Of a stretch of DNA of 64,000 bases, positions 58,601-64,000 are shown piece by piece. The stretch comes from Thunnus maccoyii (taxonomy: Eukaryota; Chordata; Actinopteri; Scombriformes; Scombridae): assembly GCF_910596095.1 (NCBI RefSeq), contig NC_056545.1, positions 21,475,067 to 21,539,066 on the forward strand. Reading direction: 5' to 3'. The notes under the pieces are model-generated. The model was not told the origin of the DNA, ran no database searches, and saw only the letters and a list, made by a program, of their open reading frames with translations. How positions within the stretch are numbered: the stretch's first letter is position 1; each line of letters opens with the position of its first letter. The translations under genes were made by a program, and so were the position numbers.

Positions 58601-61600
58601 CGCCCGGGGCGAGAGGAAGTGCGAGACTCCCCCGGCTTGTGACGACTGTCATGGGAGAGAATGGGTGAATCCATTTTGGAGGAACCTGAAAATAACAATT
58701 GGCGCAGAGTGTAGTTATAATTCTGAAATCAGACTTACTGCAAGGACAGTCTGCAGAGAAATAGCAATTGGGAGGCAGGGACTCACTGAGGATGCGATGC
58801 CTCTCTAGAGAGCCGGTCTGGGGAAGATTGGATATGATGCTGATACTGTCTCCTCTCTCCCAGCGATCATTGCGGCTGAGATCTGGATTGCTGTCATGGT
58901 TGAGGATACAAATCAGTTATCTCAAGCTGTCATTAAAACCTATCGCTGTTTAAAAGGCACAAATTGAAAGAAATATCTGATCAAAGCATTTGGCTGACTC
59001 CAGTACCTGGCTCTCACTGGATGCCTTATGCCAGAGGTCAGGTTGGTGTTGAGAGCTGTGGCAATAGATGCTGTCCTCTGGGGGATCTGAGGACAGCAAA
59101 GTCATAGCCTTACATTCACCAGTATTTTAATCAAGTTTTTTTAAACCTAATAATACTCTTTACAACCAACAATAATTATAGAGTGTCATGTTTCCAGCAG
59201 AAACCAGTCCCTAGCCCCTTACCTTGGGTGGGAGTTCCACATCTGGCAGGCGGATCCAGGGCCCACGATCCTCTCTGATTTGGTGTACCTGTGGTGCTGG
59301 GTTCTCAGAGGTGGGGTCTGAGTTCTGACGAACCAGCTCTCTAGAGTGGATGGGGCGGGGTGTGGGCGTAAGGGAGGGATCCTGGGTGGGGAAGGCGGAC
59401 ATGGTCTTAGTGGGCTGGTCACAGAGGGACTGGGAGCGAGGGACAGGGGCAGCATAAGGCTTCAGTGGAACCAAGTGAGCCATCTGGAACTGCAGAGGAC
59501 AGGAGCAGCAGCGCACCAGGAAGGTGGAGCAGCGGAGCAGAGGGAAGAGTGCGTGAGACATTCAGAGAAGCGGAGGAGGAAGTGGAGAAGAGTGCAAAAG
59601 TTGTGTTCAAAGTATTGACAGATGTGGAGAGGGAAAGAAGAGAAAAGAAGAAAAATGCATAAATAAGGTAGCAAAGACAAAGAATCTGAGGGTAAAGCTG
59701 CTAAAGAATTTAGGGGCAGAGAGGCAGAAGCAACTTTATCTTCTGATGTTTTTATGCAAACACTTCAAACACCCACCTTGCTCTGCCCCCCTTGCGGTTC
59801 AACGGGCCTCTGCATTGGTGGGGTCTGAGCAGACTGGACCACTCCTGACTGGCTGATTGAGTCTGAGCGTGACTGGATGGCAGTGTCGGAGACTGTGGTG
59901 CAGATTTTGGGTGATCCCTGTCTGTTGAGCTTACTTCGCTCCTCCACCTGAAATATGGACGAGAGTGAAAGATGGATTTCGTCTGCAGCTGTGTACAGTA
60001 GTTTGACTGCGGTGTATAATGTTTCAAACCATTTCTACCTCACGGGCCCAAGTGGGTTTGTTGTTGGGCTCCAGGTTTTTGTTGTAGTGGTAGAGCTGGG
60101 GCTTCTTTTCCTGCTGCTGCTGTTGCAGGGACACCAGGTAAGCATGCTCCTGCTGCAGCTGCCTTTGCAGCCGTTCCGACTGACGCTGCTCCTCCAGTTG
60201 CTTGCGCTTATACTCCTGAGCAAAGAGACACACTGCAGTTAAGCCGTTGCTTGCCTCAGACTGGACACAGCACACAGGGTGAGACAGGTCATAACCAAGC
60301 CAACGTACCCACCAACAGCAGGTCAGCATTCGCTTTTTCAGCTGGCCACCACTGATTTCATCCGCTGAGATAATAATGTTTTTGGGCAGAATTTATCATC
60401 TCCAAGTGTGTGTTCCTATTTTTAGTACGGTAGTCAATTACCAACCCACATCAAAAGAATATTGATCGTTTCTGTGGCTGAACATTTTATGCTGTATGTT
60501 ACAACAAAGGATTTAAATGTGAGTCAGTTGACTTATTGTGTTTTTTTTTTATTGTGAGTACTAAGCTGCATGAGTCTCCCAGATATTTGATGGTCACTGC
60601 ATTCACAAGACACAAGATATAACAGAAAAATGAAGAGAGTTTAAACCCTGAGTCACTGAATTCACAATGCGTCTTGCAGCAGCAGAGATAAGCTTTTCAC
60701 TGATTTCTGAATGTTTCATATAAAGGTACATTTGATACATTTAAACAATTTTTGGTATATATCATAAAAATTAACTTCCCCAGAAAGTTAAAGACTTGTC
60801 AATTTGTTCTTCATTGTTCTTTTTCTTAACTGCTTAAATTGCAAATCATTATGGGCGACAACGCTGAGAGCTAGATTAACACGTCAATCTTCATTCTGAT
60901 GCCGATGATAAGATTCTGGATACAAACGACCAAAATGAGTTTTCTCCACAGGAAGGCTCGGGATGCTTGACAGAATAGGCAGCGTAGCAATTTAGGAGAC
61001 GTGTGGTGTTCCCCCACAGTGATAAAAATCAAGTTTGGCTGGCACCTGGTGAGGATGCCTCACCCAGGTGCTTCCCTGTGTGGGAGGGAACTTTAGAGTA
61101 GACGGGGGGACACAATGGAGGGATTACAGTGCACCTCTCAGAGGGACCTTGAGTAAGCTGCTGTGGAGAAGGACATAGGCTGCTCTTCCTGCCCTGCTGC
61201 CACCATGACTCTGACATAGATATGCAGCTACTGCACAACATGGACATATTTAATTTCAAGGTTTTGAACAGTTTTGGTTCTTTTGTTTTGTTATGATTAT
61301 ATGCTTATACAGTATATGTATTTTCATACAGAATATGAGATCATAGAATACTGATATTCTTTACTGAAGGAGGCTCAACAAAACTAAAACTGTGGAAAAG
61401 AGCTCACACTGTGGCCGTACTTCTGAGTTCCTGTTCATACTTTCATTTAACAGATGAAATGTTCTCTAATGAAAAACAGAATCACAGAGTGTAGATAAAC
61501 CAACATTTATCAACATTTAGCAATCAACTGTGGCTGACATCACACTTCCTGCAGCTGCTGATCAAAGCCCTCCACTGGTTCTCTCTCTCTTGATTCATGC

Positions 61601-64000
61601 CTTTTGTTAGATTTCACAAGAAATTCAGCTCTATTTGTTCTAACATTTTACTGTCTTCATTGGATCTAACGAAAGCTACAGGAAGGCTTTTAATGTGGAA
61701 AAAGTAAGTGTTAGGTTAGAATGAACACATTTGATTAAAATATTGAGAGGAATGGAGTTTATTAAAGGCAGGTGTTTTTACAGCTGTGAGCTAGCAACAG
61801 TAGAGTAGCTCACATCTATTGTACACCACAGGTGTATTAAGGGAACTGGATACTATATTCAAAGATAGTCCTATTCATTCCAATGAAACAAACAAACAAA
61901 CATCTTTCAGGCTAACAGAGGCTTTCCACATTATTGGGCCCATATTACATGCGTCCTAGAGACCTTTATGGCTGAGGCAGTTGAGAGCATGCACATTAGA
62001 GATTTCCTAATGTAATTAAATCATTTTGGAGTGTGTATTCCCTGCTTTACAATTGTTCCTTTTGTAATGACTGTGTATGGGAACGTACGGTGTGTTTTTT
62101 TTGGCCTAATGTACTGTACATCACATGATCCTGGAATACCAACTATGGCCGCTGTGCCAAAATCACCTCACAGCCCGGCACCGTCTCTGGGGGCTTGCTG
62201 CACACTATATCTCTGATAATTGCCCTTGAACATGGTTCTGAACCACCAAATATGGTCCAGGGACACTTCCCTGTTCTTTGGTCCATACTGTATGAAGAAA
62301 TCTCAATTGTCTAATGCATACAATTATGAGAATTGGGTTATTTCTCCCTCCAAAAAGCAGGAACAAAGAGCTACAGCTCAATCGAAACGAGAGCAACTCC
62401 TACGCTCCACACAACCTAGCTAAAACAAAGCTGTCAGGAGAGTGGCAATTCTTCCCTCCAGTGTAAGCAAGATACATTTACACTGATACACTGACAGCTG
62501 CCCAAAACTGCCCTCTAAAAAACTAGGTTAGTGTTTGCTTTTTCAAAATATCATTCAATACTCTGAGGGCTGTGCACATACTCTGCAACATGTAGAGACC
62601 ATCTACATCAAGGTGCTGCACATCTAGAAGCTCAATCTACTTATTTCGTTACAAATAGATATTAAAATCTGATTGTAACAATATTCATTTAAGCTTCTAT
62701 TTACTCCATCTCAAATGATCTATCCCAAAAACAAGCAGACATGTTAGACTGTAGTGTTTGTTTTGTCAAAAACAAGCCATTTTGTTATTGAGGACAGTTT
62801 ATGTCAGAGCTGATCAATCAGTTTCTTTATTGATGAGGTATTATAATATATGTAATTACTATATATAAAAGAGGACATGGGAATCTGCAGTCAAGACAAG
62901 ACACAATAAAGGAGTAGTGAGTTACCATAAGCAGTGCCTGCTCCTGAAGCAGCTGCTGCTGAAGGATTTCTAATTGCCGCTGCTCTTCTTCTAACTTATG
63001 TCTTATAAACTCCTGAGGAAAGGTGAGGAGGCAGGAATGATAGGAATTAAAGTGGGAAAAGAGAAAGGAAAGTATATGGGGGGGGGGGGAAGAGGATAGA
63101 AGCAGAAAACAGTTATGCAATGCCATTCCAGTAAACAACAGAAACCATGTGTTGTACTGATAAAAATCAACAATTCTAACACTGAATTTTAGCGAGAAAA
63201 CATGCACTGTCCCCGTTCAGGAGTTGGAATAGAAACAGATAAAAGTTAGCATAACATGTCTAGAGATTGTGATAGACAGATTTAGATAAGTAAGAAAAAT
63301 TTGATTTTTATGAACTGTGATTGATGTAAGTTCTCAAACTAACACGAAATCAGTATTTGGCACTACAAGGTGATGGTGATATGATGCCAGACTCTTGTGT
63401 TATTGAGGGTAGACTGGAAATGGAGCAAGAGAGACGCAGAGAGCTCACCCACAGAAAACTCATCTCTGAATAAATACACTAATTTAGACCCTTGCTGCTA
63501 TGGCAACCTACTCATGGAATTTCACCACCAGAGCAACTTGCACAGTGTTGCTGCTAGACACACCCACACTTCACACTGATTGGCTGATTGCAGCCTCACG
63601 TCTCCCTTGGTTGGTTACCTGCTCCCTCTCAGCCAACCTTCTATCTTCCTCCCGTCTCATATCGTCGAGTCTCCGATGGGGACCTTTTTCTTGCTGCCTC
63701 ACCATCTCTCGCTCTTTTCTCTGTTGCTGGGAGAGAAGGGTGATAGGAAAAAGAGAAATGAGCATAGAGGCTCTGTTTGCACGGGGGAATTTATAATGGA
63801 TAGCCTGCTAATAAGCAAACCCTCCCTTGTTTTTTGTGCAAAGAACAGGAAGAAGAAATAAAAAGGGAGCGGGAGTGTGAGGCAGAGAATAGAGGCTGTG
63901 AGTCATTCTCACAAACACACACACACCTATTGCATCCTAATCATCTCCTGAGTGTGCTGCTTTGATTCAAACCTGAACTGACCACAGTTATTCCCTTTTG
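52694..64000 (-). CDS. mink1: Misshapen-like kinase 1 (GCK-IV), linker and CNH domain; kinase domain off the right edge
   Basis: Ste20/MAP4K kinase acting upstream of JNK and in cytoskeletal and adhesion signalling. Exons: 63726-63619, 63012-62926, 60215-60039, 59947-59777, 59489-59223, 59086-59007, 58890-58787, 58685-58594, 58298-58275, 57783-57632, 57499-57382, 56226-56110, 55847-55736, 55467-55318, 54537-54394, 54008-53874, 53739-53639, 53506-53357, 53267-53108, 53010-52871, 52777-52694 (890 residues). First comes a Gln/Glu-rich coiled coil ([19 protein letters not shown]), then a Ser/Pro-rich linker, an acidic DYSSSSESS patch, and the CNH domain from [10 protein letters not shown] to the C-terminus [13 protein letters not shown]1 is chosen over TNIK and MAP4K4 because of [51 protein letters not shown] and [14 protein letters not shown]. 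The catalytic domain is not in the window, so the N-terminus cannot be judged. Confidence 0.93.
53523..53544. repeat. G-rich tract (possible G-quadruplex)
   Basis: A run of G followed by three GGGA-type units on the plus strand, directly upstream (in gene sense) of the acceptor of the mink1 exon 53506-53357, so the transcript reads C-rich there. It fits a long polypyrimidine tract. Confidence 0.7.
56245..56260. repeat. Short (CA)n beside a 3' splice site
   Basis: Eight CA units; on the mink1 strand this is (TG)8 lying about 19-34 nt upstream of the acceptor of the exon 56226-56110. Confidence 0.9.
58275..58298 (-). CDS. mink1: 24-nt in-frame microexon of mink1
   Basis: On the minus strand, a TGTACAG acceptor, 24 nt, then a GTTAGT donor. 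It encodes SYKRAIGE, phase 0 on both sides, joining ...SRPGRPA to DHGLFAKE. Human TNIK has SYKKAIDE at the same position after SRPA, as I recall its sequence, so the match is unlikely to be chance. In the human MINK1 form I remember, RPA is followed directly by DFVLLKE, so this exon is probably optional. Confidence 0.75.
63078..63089. repeat. G12 homopolymer
   Basis: Twelve consecutive G residues in a mink1 intron, about 65 nt upstream (gene sense) of the exon 63012-62926. Probably length-variable and error-prone in sequencing. Confidence 0.9.

Noticed and set aside
61029-61259. 76-codon minus-strand frame inside a mink1 intron, considered as an extra exon
   Set aside because: The translation does not match the MINK1/TNIK linker, and the neighbouring exons already join in phase.

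Overview
This window is nuclear DNA of a vertebrate, almost certainly a ray-finned (probably percomorph) fish. The genes are split into many short exons with GT-AG introns, the intergenic DNA is AT-rich with long CA/GT microsatellites, and I recognise several dispersed repeat families typical of spiny-rayed fish genomes. There is no operon-like organisation, CRISPR array, prokaryotic gene, rRNA gene or intact tRNA gene.

Five protein-coding genes account for the coding signal. From left to right they are: (1) a retinal-type membrane guanylate cyclase (gucy2d-like, minus strand, 10744 to beyond base 1); (2) a short-chain dehydrogenase of the 17-beta-HSD12/20-beta-HSD2 group (plus strand, 18264-22884, complete, 324 residues); (3) slc12a9, a cation-chloride cotransporter family member (minus strand, 30497-24581, complete, 907 residues, with an untranslated first exon near 33.1-33.4 kb); (4) gnb2, a heterotrimeric G-protein beta subunit (plus strand, 38914-44660, complete, 340 residues); (5) mink1, a GCK-family Ste20 kinase (minus strand, 52694 to beyond base 64000; linker and CNH domain present, kinase domain outside the window). 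I built the exon models by hand: each exon has AG/GT boundaries, the reading phase carries across every junction, and gnb2 comes out at the family length of 340 residues.

The gene-free stretches hold repeats and probable untranslated regions. A degenerate L2/Maui-like LINE lies in an intron of the cyclase gene. A tRNA-like SINE and two MITE-like elements lie around the dehydrogenase gene. Three copies of one dispersed repeat lie on the 5' side of slc12a9, and a second family occurs at 17 kb and 43 kb. The 8 kb between gnb2 and mink1 has no recognisable exon and probably contains the converging 3' UTRs.

The genes do not form a pathway. GUCY2D and MINK1 are on human 17p13, while GNB2 and SLC12A9 are on human 7q22, so the window joins two regions that are separate in human. 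I found no previously undescribed biological system. The points most worth a second look are a 24-nt in-frame microexon in mink1, UG repeats close to two 3' splice sites, CTCF-like motifs (one inside a dispersed repeat), and a GC-rich block in a gnb2 intron.
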